A DNA stretch of 64,000 bases, taken from contig NZ_BSEN01000006.1 of NCBI RefSeq assembly GCF_027921845.1, forward strand, positions 205,125 through 269,124, in the 5' to 3' direction. Positions 54,698 to 63,491 of this stretch are shown piece by piece; position 1 is the first letter of the stretch; each line of letters begins with the position of its first letter. The position numbers and the translations under genes are program-made. The notes below the pieces were generated by a model that saw only the letters and a program-made list of their open reading frames with translations, had not been told where the DNA came from and did no database searches. Origin of the DNA: Leifsonia poae. GTDB taxonomy: Bacteria; Actinomycetota; Actinomycetes; Actinomycetales; Microbacteriaceae.

Positions 54698-56005
54698 ATG
54701 TTCTCTCGTAAGACGACGGCGCGCGCTGTCGCCATATTCGGTGGTGCGGCCCTCGCGGCCCTCACCCTCGTCGGGTGTTCATCGAGCGGTGGCTCGGGCT
54801 CATCCTCGATCACGCTGATGGCCGGAGGCAACGATCCGGCCGCCACATCGTTCGCCAACGCGCTGGCGAAGGGGTTCATGAAGGAGAACCCCTCGATCAA
54901 GGTGAAGGTGAACACGCGTCCGGCCGGTACGGATGGTGACAACCTGATCAAGACCCGGCTGTCCACCGGCACCATGGACGACGTATTCCTGTACAACTCG
55001 GGCTCGCTGTTCCAGGCCCTGCACCCCGACACCCAGCTTCAGCCGCTCACCGACGAGCCCTGGGTGAAGAAGATCACGGACGACTTCAAGAAGACGGTCA
55101 GCACCGACAAGGCCACCTACGGCGCACCGACGGGCACCTCCTTCGACGGCGGCGTCATGTACAACAAGAAGGTCTACGAGAAGCTCGGGCTCACCGTTCC
55201 CAAGACCTGGGACGAGTTCATCAGCAACAGCGAGAAGATCAAGGCCGCCGGAATCACCCCGGTGATCCAGTCGTACGGAGACACCTGGACCAGCCAGCTC
55301 TTCGTGCTCGCCGACTTCGCCAACATCAGTGCGGCCGACCCGAACTGGGCCGACGACTACACGAACAACAAGGCGAAGTACTCGAACCCGCCCGCGCTGG
55401 CCGGCTTCACGCACACGCAGGAGATCTTCGACAAGGGTCTGATGAACAAGGACTACGCGTCGCTCACCAACGTGAACGCACTGAAGATGCTCGCGACCGG
55501 TGCTGGCGCCCAGTACCCGATGATCACCGCGGTGATCAGCAACGTGCTGCAGTCCAACCCCGACCAGGTCAACGACATCGGCTACTTCGCCATGCCGACC
55601 GAGTCGGGCGACCCGAGCGCGACCGTGTGGGAGCCGGGCGGCGCCTACGTCCCGAAGTCGACGACCGGTGACAAACTGACGTCGGCGAAGAAGCTCGTCG
55701 CCTTCATCAACTCTCCCGCAGGCTGCGACATCCAGAACAAGGCCGCAACAGCGGCCGGTCCGTTCGCGATCAGCACCTGCACGGTCCCGGATGACGCGCC
55801 GGGCCTCGTGAAGGATGAGCTGGCGTACCAGGATGCCAAGAAGACCGGTCTGGCGCTCGAGTTCCTCTCCCCGATCAAGGGACCGAACCTCGAGAAGATC
55901 CTCATCCAGGTCGGCTCCGGCATCTCCACCGGTAAGGCGGGTGCGGCCCTCTACGACAACGACGTGAAGGCTCAGGCCCAGCAGCTCGGACTCAAGGGCT
56001 GGTAA
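54698..56005 (+). CDS. CUT1 ABC transporter solute-binding lipoprotein (rhamnoside type)
   Basis: A 435-aa sugar-binding lipoprotein. The signal peptide ends in LVGC with lipidated C27 followed by Ser/Gly linkers, then an SBP family 1 fold (ITLMAGGNDPAATSFANAL; GGVMYNKKVYEKLGLTVPKTWDEF). ATG 54698 has AAGGAGG 6 nt upstream. The ligand is probably L-rhamnose or rhamnose-containing oligosaccharides, inferred from the operon. It is first of seven visible genes of the rhamnose operon. Confidence 0.93.
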   Translation: MFSRKTTARAVAIFGGAALAALTLVGCSSSGGSGSSSITLMAGGNDPAATSFANALAKGFMKENPSIKVKVNTRPAGTDGDNLIKTRLSTGTMDDVFLYNSGSLFQALHPDTQLQPLTDEPWVKKITDDFKKTVSTDKATYGAPTGTSFDGGVMYNKKVYEKLGLTVPKTWDEFISNSEKIKAAGITPVIQSYGDTWTSQLFVLADFANISAADPNWADDYTNNKAKYSNPPALAGFTHTQEIFDKGLMNKDYASLTNVNALKMLATGAGAQYPMITAVISNVLQSNPDQVNDIGYFAMPTESGDPSATVWEPGGAYVPKSTTGDKLTSAKKLVAFINSPAGCDIQNKAATAAGPFAISTCTVPDDAPGLVKDELAYQDAKKTGLALEFLSPIKGPNLEKILIQVGSGISTGKAGAALYDNDVKAQAQQLGLKGW

Positions 56006-56044
56006 GCCTCACACCGATGCAGCGCCTCCGGGCGTAGCGTCTGA

Positions 56045-56084
56045 GCACCAGGGGCCACGGCCACCCGGCCGTGGCCCATGGTGC
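56045..56084 (+). promoter_or_regulatory. strong intercistronic hairpin after the binding-protein gene
   Basis: A 17-bp stem with one mismatch (outer GCACCA/TGGTGC, inner GGGCCACGGCC with its complement) and loop ACCC lies 39 nt after the stop of the binding-protein gene and ahead of the permeases. No U-tract follows, so partial termination or mRNA protection, raising binding-protein over permease levels, is likely. Confidence 0.75.
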
Positions 56085-56120
56085 AACGCACCGCAGATCC
56101 ATACTCGACGAGGAGTAAAC

Positions 56121-57065
56121 ATGTCGACGGCAACACCTGCGACCGCCATCCAAGCGGCCGACATCGTCACAGAGGGGCGCGTCGCTCACGGCCCCAAGAA
56201 GCGGCGACCGATCAAGTCGTACTACCCGACCTGGTTCTTCATACCGGCCCTGGTGCTGTACGTGGTCTTCTTCGCTCTCCCGACATTCTCGTCGTTCTAC
56301 TTCTCGCTGACCCGCTGGTCGCTATTCGACTCGACGTTCATCGGGTTCGACAACTTCGTGCAGTTCTTCAGTGACCCCCAGCTGTACACGAGCTTCATCC
56401 ACACCCTGATCTACGCCGTGCTCACGTCGGGCGCCAAGGTGATCATCGGGTTCTTCCTGGCGCTGCTCCTCACGAGCCCCGTCATCGGCCGCGGCTACCT
56501 CCGCGCCGTCGTCTTCTTCCCGGTGCTGATCTCGACCATCGGCGTCGGCATCATGTTCAAGTCGCTCCTCGACCCGTTCCACGGAATGGTGAACGCGGTG
56601 CTCGGCTTCTTCGGGCTCCCGCAGCCCGGCTGGTTCACCGACCCGAACCTCGCGCTCTACACGATCGCCGGTGTCGACATCTGGAAGGGCGTCGGAATCG
56701 CGACGCTCATCTTCATGGCCGGCATCGTCGCCATCCCGACCGAGTACTTTGAGGCGGCGCGCATCGACGGCGCCGGGTACTGGAAGATCCTGCGCCAGAT
56801 CACCATCCCGCTCTCCCGGGGTGCGACCGCGACCGTGATCATCCTGTCGCTCATCGGCGGCCTCCGGTCGTTCGACATCATCTGGGCGACCACCGGCGGC
56901 GGCCCCGGCTTCACCAGCGACGTTCTCGCCTCCGTGATCTACAAGCAGTACCAGGCGGGCTTCTTCGGCCTCTCGACCGCCGGCAACGTGGTGCTGTTCC
57001 TCGTGGTCACGGTGATCATGGTCCCGCTCTCGTACTTCCTCAACCGAAAGCAGGTGGAACTGTGA
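56121..57065 (+). CDS. CUT1 ABC transporter permease 1 (rhamnoside type)
   Basis: A 314-aa permease with a polar N-terminal tail and six helices. The EAA loop is FEAARIDGAGYWKILRQITIP. It has GAGGAG 8 nt upstream and overlaps the next permease by GTGA (57062-57065). Confidence 0.94.
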   Translation: MSTATPATAIQAADIVTEGRVAHGPKKRRPIKSYYPTWFFIPALVLYVVFFALPTFSSFYFSLTRWSLFDSTFIGFDNFVQFFSDPQLYTSFIHTLIYAVLTSGAKVIIGFFLALLLTSPVIGRGYLRAVVFFPVLISTIGVGIMFKSLLDPFHGMVNAVLGFFGLPQPGWFTDPNLALYTIAGVDIWKGVGIATLIFMAGIVAIPTEYFEAARIDGAGYWKILRQITIPLSRGATATVIILSLIGGLRSFDIIWATTGGGPGFTSDVLASVIYKQYQAGFFGLSTAGNVVLFLVVTVIMVPLSYFLNRKQVEL

Positions 57066-57895
57066 CCCGCGAACGCACCAGGGCCTGGATCGTCGGCACC
57101 ATCGCGATCCTCGTTTCCATCGTCGTCTTCCTCGTCCCGTTCGCGTTCGTGCTGCTGCAGGCCGCCAAGTCGCCGTCGGAGGCCTCGGACCTCGCCTTCT
57201 CCTGGCCGAAGCAGTTCATGTTCTTCCAGAACCTGGTGGACACCCTGACCTCGAACGACGGAGTCATCGGGCGCGCCATCATCAACAGCGCTGTGCTCAC
57301 GATCTTCTCGGTTCTGCTGATGGTGATCATCTCGGCCATGGCCGGCTACATCCTGGCCCGCAAGCGCAGCAAGTGGGGACCTGTCGTCAACTTCTTCGTG
57401 CTGGCCGGCCTCATCGTGCCTCCCGCCGTCGTGCCGACCATCTGGGTGCTGCAGGGTCTCAAGCTGTTCGGGACGCTGCCGGGCATGATCCTGGTGGAGA
57501 CCACCTTCGGGCTGTCGTTCTGCATCCTGCTTTTCCGCGCGTTCGTCGGGAACATCCCGCGCGAGCTCGACGAGGCGGCCGTGCTCGACGGCGCCGGCCC
57601 GGTGCGGATGTTCCTGCGGGTTGTGCTTCCGCTGCTCCGGCCGGTGATCGTCACGGTGATCGTCGTGCAGGCCGTCTTCGTCTTCAACGACTTCGCCGGT
57701 CCGCTGTACTTCCTGCCGGGCGACCAGAACGTGACCGTGCAGCTCGCGCTGTACACCTTCTCCGGCCAGAACCTGAGCTTCTACAACCTGCTCTTCATGG
57801 CCATCTTCCTCATCACCATCCCGCCGCTCGTCGCCTACATCTTCTTCAACAGGCAGATCGTCGCCGGCATGACCAGCGGTGCCGTCAAGGGCTGA
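57062..57895 (+). CDS. CUT1 ABC transporter permease 2 (rhamnoside type)
   Basis: A 277-aa MalG-type permease with six helices; its EAA loop is LDEAAVLDGAGPVRMFLRVV. The GTG start overlaps the previous gene. As in the amino-sugar operon there is no ATPase gene, so a shared MsiK-like ATP-binding protein must be encoded elsewhere. Confidence 0.94.
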   Translation: MTRERTRAWIVGTIAILVSIVVFLVPFAFVLLQAAKSPSEASDLAFSWPKQFMFFQNLVDTLTSNDGVIGRAIINSAVLTIFSVLLMVIISAMAGYILARKRSKWGPVVNFFVLAGLIVPPAVVPTIWVLQGLKLFGTLPGMILVETTFGLSFCILLFRAFVGNIPRELDEAAVLDGAGPVRMFLRVVLPLLRPVIVTVIVVQAVFVFNDFAGPLYFLPGDQNVTVQLALYTFSGQNLSFYNLLFMAIFLITIPPLVAYIFFNRQIVAGMTSGAVKG

Positions 57896-57963
57896 CCCGC
57901 CCGCCGACGCCACCGCACCAACGACCCATCCGTCACCGACCGAAACACAATGGAGAATTCTCA

Positions 57964-60234
57964 ATGAACTGGCAAGCTCGCATGATCGCAGCCGATGACG
58001 ACTTCAACGGAGCGCCGCTGCTCCGCAGCGAATTCACCCTCGACGAAGGCCACGGAGCCGTGACCGGCGCGACGCTGACGCTCTCCGCCCAGGGCGTCGT
58101 CGAGGCGTGGCTGAACGGCCGGCCGGTCTCCGACGACCTGCTGACGCCCGGCTGGAGCAGCTACGAGTGGCGCCTCCGTTACGCCACCTACGACGTGACC
58201 GGCCTGATCGAGGACACGAGCGTGCTCGGTCTCGCCCTCGGCAACGGCTGGTTCCGGGGCCGCTTGGGCTGGTCGGGACGTGGAGAGTTCTACGGCACGG
58301 AGCTCGGCGCCTTCGCGCAGCTCGAGGTGACGTTCGCCGACGGCGCGACGCAGACCGTCGTCACCGACGAGAGCTGGACGGCCGGTCCGAGCGCGGTGCT
58401 CGCCAACGACCTGTACGACGGCGAGACCATCGACGCCCGCCGCCGCGACGACGCCTGGCGCCGGCCCGGATTCTCCGGTGAGGGCTGGGTGGGAGTGCAC
58501 GCCCTCGACGTCGACACCTCGATCCTCACCCCGTATGTCGGCCCGAAGGTCACCCGCTGGAACGAGCTGCCGGTGAAGGCGATCACGACGTCGCCGTCCG
58601 GCAAGACGCTGATCGACTTCGGCCAGAACCTGGTCGGCTGGGTGCGCGTCAGCGTGCAGGGTCCCGAGGGCTCCGAGGTGTTGATCAAGCACGCCGAGGT
58701 GCTCGAGCACGGTGAGCTGGGCACGCGCCCGCTGCGCACGGCCCTGGCGACCGACCGCTACATCCTGAGCGGTGGCGAGGACGTCTTCGAGCCGACGTTC
58801 ACCTTCCACGGCTTCCGCTACGCCGAGATCACCGGATGGCCGGGCGAGCTGAAGCCCGAGGATCTCACGGCGGTCGCGATCGGCTCCGACCTCGAACGGA
58901 TCGGCACCTTTCGCAGTTCCGACCCGATGCTGAACCAGTTCCACGAGAACGTCGTGTGGGGGATGCGCGGCAACTTCGTCGACGTGCCCACCGACTGCCC
59001 GCAGCGCGACGAGCGCCTCGGCTGGACCGGCGACATCGCCGCCTTCGCGCCGACCGCCGCCTTCCTGTACGACATCGACGCCTTCCTCAGCGACTGGCTG
59101 CGCGACCTCGCGCTCGAGCAGGAGCACCAGGACGACGTCATCCCGTACGTGGTCCCCGACGTGCTCAAGTACCTCGAGAAGCCGGGCGGCTTCCCCGAGA
59201 CCGACTCCACCGCGATCTGGAGCGACGCCGGCGTCTGGGTCCCGTGGACCCTCTACCAGGCCTACGGCGACAAGGAGGTGCTGGCGAACCAGTTCGCCTC
59301 GATGACCGGGCATGTGCGCCGCGTGCACTCCAAGCTCTCGGCGAACGGCCTGTGGGACACGGGCTTCCAGTTCGGCGACTGGCTCGACCCGGATGCCCCG
59401 CCGGAGGACCCCGCCAAGGCCAAGGCCGACACCGGGGTGGTGGCGACGGCGTGCGCCTTCCACTCGGCGACGATCGTCGCCGAGACGGCGAAGATCCTCG
59501 GCCGCGACGCCGAGTACGCGGAGTTCTCGACGATCGCCGCCGACCTCCGTGCCGCGTTCAACGAGCACTACGTCGACAACGGGCGCGTGTTCAGCGACTG
59601 CACCACGGTGTACGCGCTCGCGATCGTCTTCGACCTGCTCGACGCTGCGGATGAGGCCGTGGCGGGCGACCGCCTCGCCGAACTCGCCGCGGAGGCCGGC
59701 TACCGCATCTCGACCGGTTTCGCCGGCACCCCGTTCATCACCGATGCGCTCACCCGCACGGGCCACCTCGACGACGCCTACAAGCTGCTCCTCGAGAAGG
59801 AGTGCCCGTCGTGGCTCTACCCGGTCACCATGGGCGCCACCACGGTGTGGGAGCGCTGGGACTCGATGCTGCCGGACGGCACCATCAACCCGGGCGAGAT
59901 GACCTCGTTCAACCACTACGCCCTCGGCGCCGTGGCCGACTGGATGCACCGCGTCGTGGGCGGGATCGCCCCGCTGGCTCCCGGATACTCCTCCGTGCTC
60001 ATCGCACCCCAGCCCGGCGGCGGTCTCACCGAGGCCGAGACCGCGCTCGAGACCCCCGCCGGCCGGGTCGCCGTGCAATGGACCGTCTCGGACGACCAGC
60101 TCAGCGTCACGGCTGAGATCCCCGAGGGCGTCACCGGCGTCCTCCGTCTTCCCGGTCAGGACGACCGTGCGATCGAGGGAGGCCGGGTGTCGGTGACGGT
60201 GCCCGTTCTCGACACGGTCGGCGCCCGCTCCTAG
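57964..60234 (+). CDS. alpha-L-rhamnosidase (GH78)
   Basis: A 756-aa enzyme that releases L-rhamnose from rhamnosides. N-terminal beta domains (GATLTLSAQGVVEAWLNGRP; FRGRLGWSGRGEFYG; LIDFGQNLVGWVRV) precede the (alpha/alpha)6 barrel, with catalytic acidic residues D344 and E350 in VPTDCPQRDERLGWTGD and the later MTSFNHYALGAVADWMHR. It is of the bacterial RhaB/SaRha78A subfamily and differs from the other GH78 of the window (837 aa). No signal peptide, so it is cytoplasmic. ATG 57964 has GGAGA 7 nt upstream; longer frames upstream overlap the permease gene. Confidence 0.94.
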   Translation: MNWQARMIAADDDFNGAPLLRSEFTLDEGHGAVTGATLTLSAQGVVEAWLNGRPVSDDLLTPGWSSYEWRLRYATYDVTGLIEDTSVLGLALGNGWFRGRLGWSGRGEFYGTELGAFAQLEVTFADGATQTVVTDESWTAGPSAVLANDLYDGETIDARRRDDAWRRPGFSGEGWVGVHALDVDTSILTPYVGPKVTRWNELPVKAITTSPSGKTLIDFGQNLVGWVRVSVQGPEGSEVLIKHAEVLEHGELGTRPLRTALATDRYILSGGEDVFEPTFTFHGFRYAEITGWPGELKPEDLTAVAIGSDLERIGTFRSSDPMLNQFHENVVWGMRGNFVDVPTDCPQRDERLGWTGDIAAFAPTAAFLYDIDAFLSDWLRDLALEQEHQDDVIPYVVPDVLKYLEKPGGFPETDSTAIWSDAGVWVPWTLYQAYGDKEVLANQFASMTGHVRRVHSKLSANGLWDTGFQFGDWLDPDAPPEDPAKAKADTGVVATACAFHSATIVAETAKILGRDAEYAEFSTIAADLRAAFNEHYVDNGRVFSDCTTVYALAIVFDLLDAADEAVAGDRLAELAAEAGYRISTGFAGTPFITDALTRTGHLDDAYKLLLEKECPSWLYPVTMGATTVWERWDSMLPDGTINPGEMTSFNHYALGAVADWMHRVVGGIAPLAPGYSSVLIAPQPGGGLTEAETALETPAGRVAVQWTVSDDQLSVTAEIPEGVTGVLRLPGQDDRAIEGGRVSVTVPVLDTVGARS

Positions 60235-60288
60235 ACCCCGACACCACCGACGCCGGCTCCACCGCGAACCAGAAACGAATGAACTGAC

Positions 60289-61452
60289 ATGACTGATCTC
60301 ACCGACATCACAACGCCGCTCGCCGCGCAGGCGATCGAACTGCCGTCTTGGGCGTTCGGTAACTCAGGCACCCGGTTCAAGGTGTTCGGGTCGCCGGGGA
60401 CGCCGCGCGATCCGTTCGAGAAGATCTCGGATGCCGCGCAGGTGCACAAGCACACCGGCCTGGCGCCGACGGTCGCGTTGCACATCCCGTGGGACCTGGT
60501 GGACTCCTACTCCGACCTGCGCAAGCACGCGGAGGACAACGGGGTCGGGCTCGGCACCGTCAACTCGAACACCTTCCAGGACGACGACTACAAGCTGGGC
60601 TCGGTGACGCACTCCGACCCGAAGGTCCGCCAGAAGGCGATCGACCACCACTTCGCGTGCATCGACGTGATGAACGAGACGGGGTCACGAGACCTCAAGA
60701 TCTGGCTGGCCGACGGCACCAACTATCCGGGTCAGGATGACATCAGGGCCCGCCAGGATCGCCTCGCCGATTCGCTCGCGAAGATCTACGAGCGGATCGG
60801 CGAGGACCAGCGACTCGTCCTCGAGTACAAGTTCTTCGAGCCGGCGTTCTATCACACGGATGTCCCGGACTGGGGGACCAGCTACGCCCACACCGCCGCG
60901 CTCGGCGACCGCGCGTTCGTCTGCCTCGACACCGGCCACCACGCGCCGGGCACGAACATCGAGTTCATCGTCGCGCAGCTTCTGCGCCTCGGAAAGCTGG
61001 GCTCGTTCGACTTCAACTCGCGGTTCTACGCCGACGACGACCTCATCGTGGGCGCCGCCGACCCGTTCCAGCTGTTCCGCATCCTGTACGAGGTCATCCG
61101 CGGCGGCGGCTACGCCAATCCGGATGTCGCGTTCATGCTCGACCAGTGCCACAACATCGAGAAGAAGATCCCCGGCCAGATCCGGTCGGTGCTCAACGTG
61201 CAGGAGATGACGGCCAGGGCGCTGCTCGTCGACACCGAGGCGTTGAAGAAGGCGCAGGCCTGCGGCGACGTTCTCGGCGCCAACGGCATCCTGATGGACG
61301 CGTTCTACACGGATGTGCGCCCGGCGCTCGCCGAATGGCGCGAGTCCCGCGGTCTGCCGGGTGACCCGATGAAGGCGTACGCCGCATCCGGATACCAGGA
61401 GAAGATCGAGGCCGAGCGCGTCGGCGGCACCCAGGCCGGCTGGGGGGCGTGA
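60289..61452 (+). CDS. rhaI: L-rhamnose isomerase RhaI
   Basis: A 387-aa TIM-barrel, metal-dependent isomerase converting L-rhamnose to L-rhamnulose. Conserved metal and substrate residues are visible in LALHIPWDLVDSY-like IPWDLVDSYSD, LKIWLADGTNYPGQDD, LVLEYKFFEPAFYHTD, VCLDTGHHAPGTNIEF and FDFNSRFYADDD. It is the Pseudomonas stutzeri/Mesorhizobium-type RhaI rather than RhaA. It overlaps the following gene by GTGA. Confidence 0.95.
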   Translation: MTDLTDITTPLAAQAIELPSWAFGNSGTRFKVFGSPGTPRDPFEKISDAAQVHKHTGLAPTVALHIPWDLVDSYSDLRKHAEDNGVGLGTVNSNTFQDDDYKLGSVTHSDPKVRQKAIDHHFACIDVMNETGSRDLKIWLADGTNYPGQDDIRARQDRLADSLAKIYERIGEDQRLVLEYKFFEPAFYHTDVPDWGTSYAHTAALGDRAFVCLDTGHHAPGTNIEFIVAQLLRLGKLGSFDFNSRFYADDDLIVGAADPFQLFRILYEVIRGGGYANPDVAFMLDQCHNIEKKIPGQIRSVLNVQEMTARALLVDTEALKKAQACGDVLGANGILMDAFYTDVRPALAEWRESRGLPGDPMKAYAASGYQEKIEAERVGGTQAGWGA

Positions 61453-63491
61453 GCATGGCGAATCCTGCTGTCGCCGATCTGATCGCGCGCTCCAACAGGC
61501 TGGGCTCCGACCCGCGCAACACCAACTACGCCGGCGGCAACACGTCGGCCAAGGGCACCGAGACCGACCCGGTCACCGGCGAGCCGGTGGAGCTGCTCTG
61601 GGTCAAGGGCTCCGGCGGCGACCTCGGCACGCTCACGGAGCCGGGGCTCGCGGTGCTGCGCCTCGACCGGCTGCGCGCGCTGGCCGACGTGTACCCGGGC
61701 GTCGAGCGCGAGGACGAGATGGTCGCCGCGTTCGACTACACCCTGCACGGAAAGGGCGGCGCTGCACCGTCGATCGACACCGCGATGCACGGGCTCGTGG
61801 ATGCGGCGCATGTCGACCACCTGCATCCGGACTCCGGCATCGCGATCGCGACCGCCGCCGACGGAGAGGAGCTGACGCAGAAGGCGTTCGGCTCGCGTGT
61901 CGCATGGGTGCCGTGGCGTCGTCCCGGGTTCCAGCTGGGGCTCGACATCGCGGCGATCAAGCGCGACAACCCGGATGCCGTCGGTGCGATCCTCGGCGGT
62001 CACGGCATCACCGCGTGGGGCGACACCTCTGAGGAGGCCGAGGCCAACTCGCTGTGGATCATCGAGACCGCCGCCGCGTACATCGCGGAGCACGGGCGTC
62101 CGGAGCCGTTTGGAACCGGCTTGGCCGGTTACGAGCCGCTGGAGCCCGCCGAGCGCCTGGCCAAGGCTGCCGCTCTGGCCCCGCACATCCGGGCGCTGGC
62201 CTCGACCGACCGCGCACAGGTGGGCCACTTCACCGACGCCGACGTCGTGCTCGACTTCCTCGCGTCGTCGGAGCACCCGCGCCTCGCCGCGCTCGGCACC
62301 TCGTGCCCCGACCACTTCCTGCGCACCAAGGTGAAGCCGCTCGTGCTCGATCTCCCGGCCGACGCGTCGATCGAGGACTCCGTCGCGCGCCTGGAGGAGC
62401 TGCACGAGCAGTACCGCGCCGACTACCAGGCGTACTACGACCGCCATGCGACGCCGGACTCCCCGGCCATCCGCGGCGCCGACCCGGCGATCGTGCTGAT
62501 CCCTGGGGTCGGGATGTTCTCCTACGGCGCGAACAAGCAGACCGCGCGCGTCGCCGGCGAGTTCTACATCAACGCCATCAACGTGATGCGCGGCGCCGAG
62601 TCGCTCTCGACCTACGCCCCGATCGACGAGGCGGAGAAGTTCCGCATCGAGTACTGGGCGCTCGAAGAGGCCAAGCTGCAGCGCATGCCCACGCCGAAGC
62701 CGCTCGCATCGCGGATCGCGCTCGTGACCGGCGCCGCCTCCGGAATCGGCAAGGCGATCGCCACCCGGCTCGCGGCCGAGGGCGCGTGCGTCGTGATCGC
62801 CGACCTCGACCTCGAGAAGGCGCAGGCCGCCGCTGCCGAGATCGGGTCGACGGATGTCGCGATCGGTGTGGTCGCGAACGTCACCGACGAGTCGGCGGTG
62901 CAGCACGCGGTGGATGCGGCCCTGCTCGCGTTCGGCGGCCTCGACCTGGTCGTCAACAACGCCGGGCTCTCGCTGTCGAAGTCGCTGCTGGAGACGACGG
63001 TGGCCGACTGGGACCTGCAGCACAACGTGATGGCGAAGGGCTCGTTCCTCGTGTCGAGGGCGGCGGCCCGGGTGCTGATCGACCAGAAGCTCGGCGGCGA
63101 CATCGTCTACATCTCGTCGAAGAACTCGATCTTCGCGGGGCCCAACAACATCGCGTACTCGGCCACGAAGGCCGACCAGGCGCACCAGGTGCGACTGCTG
63201 GCCGCGGAACTCGGCGACCACGGCATCCGGGTGAACGGGATCAACCCCGACGGGGTCGTGCGCGGCTCCGGCATCTTCGCCGGCGGCTGGGGCGCCAAGC
63301 GTGCTGCGGTCTACGGCGTGCCGGAGGAGGAGCTCGGCCAGTACTACGCGCAGCGCACGCTGCTCAAGCGCGAGGTGCTCCCGGAGCACGTGGCCAACGC
63401 GGTGTTCGTGCTCTGCTCGTCCGATCTCGACCACACCACCGGCCTGCACATCCCTGTGGACGCCGGTGTCGCGGCGGCTTTCTTGCGATGA
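61449..63491 (+). CDS. rhaEW: bifunctional rhamnulose-1-phosphate aldolase / L-lactaldehyde dehydrogenase
   Basis: A 680-aa fusion. The class-II aldolase/adducin domain is about residues 1-400 (NYAGGNTSAKG; HVDHLHPDSGIAIATA and GGHGITAWGDT holding the zinc ligands), and the short-chain dehydrogenase domain is about 415-680 with TGAASGIG (427-434), NNAG and Y570-xxx-K574. It splits rhamnulose-1-phosphate to DHAP and L-lactaldehyde and oxidises the latter. Domain order matches RhaEW-type proteins of other actinobacteria and bacilli. GTG 61449 overlaps rhaI; ATG 61455 is an alternative. Confidence 0.93.
   Translation: MSMANPAVADLIARSNRLGSDPRNTNYAGGNTSAKGTETDPVTGEPVELLWVKGSGGDLGTLTEPGLAVLRLDRLRALADVYPGVEREDEMVAAFDYTLHGKGGAAPSIDTAMHGLVDAAHVDHLHPDSGIAIATAADGEELTQKAFGSRVAWVPWRRPGFQLGLDIAAIKRDNPDAVGAILGGHGITAWGDTSEEAEANSLWIIETAAAYIAEHGRPEPFGTGLAGYEPLEPAERLAKAAALAPHIRALASTDRAQVGHFTDADVVLDFLASSEHPRLAALGTSCPDHFLRTKVKPLVLDLPADASIEDSVARLEELHEQYRADYQAYYDRHATPDSPAIRGADPAIVLIPGVGMFSYGANKQTARVAGEFYINAINVMRGAESLSTYAPIDEAEKFRIEYWALEEAKLQRMPTPKPLASRIALVTGAASGIGKAIATRLAAEGACVVIADLDLEKAQAAAAEIGSTDVAIGVVANVTDESAVQHAVDAALLAFGGLDLVVNNAGLSLSKSLLETTVADWDLQHNVMAKGSFLVSRAAARVLIDQKLGGDIVYISSKNSIFAGPNNIAYSATKADQAHQVRLLAAELGDHGIRVNGINPDGVVRGSGIFAGGWGAKRAAVYGVPEEELGQYYAQRTLLKREVLPEHVANAVFVLCSSDLDHTTGLHIPVDAGVAAAFLR

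Noticed and set aside
57373-57963. N-terminal extension of the plus-strand GH78
   Set aside because: The extra 197 codons read the permease gene in a wrong frame; ATG 57964 has GGAGA and begins the homologous sequence.
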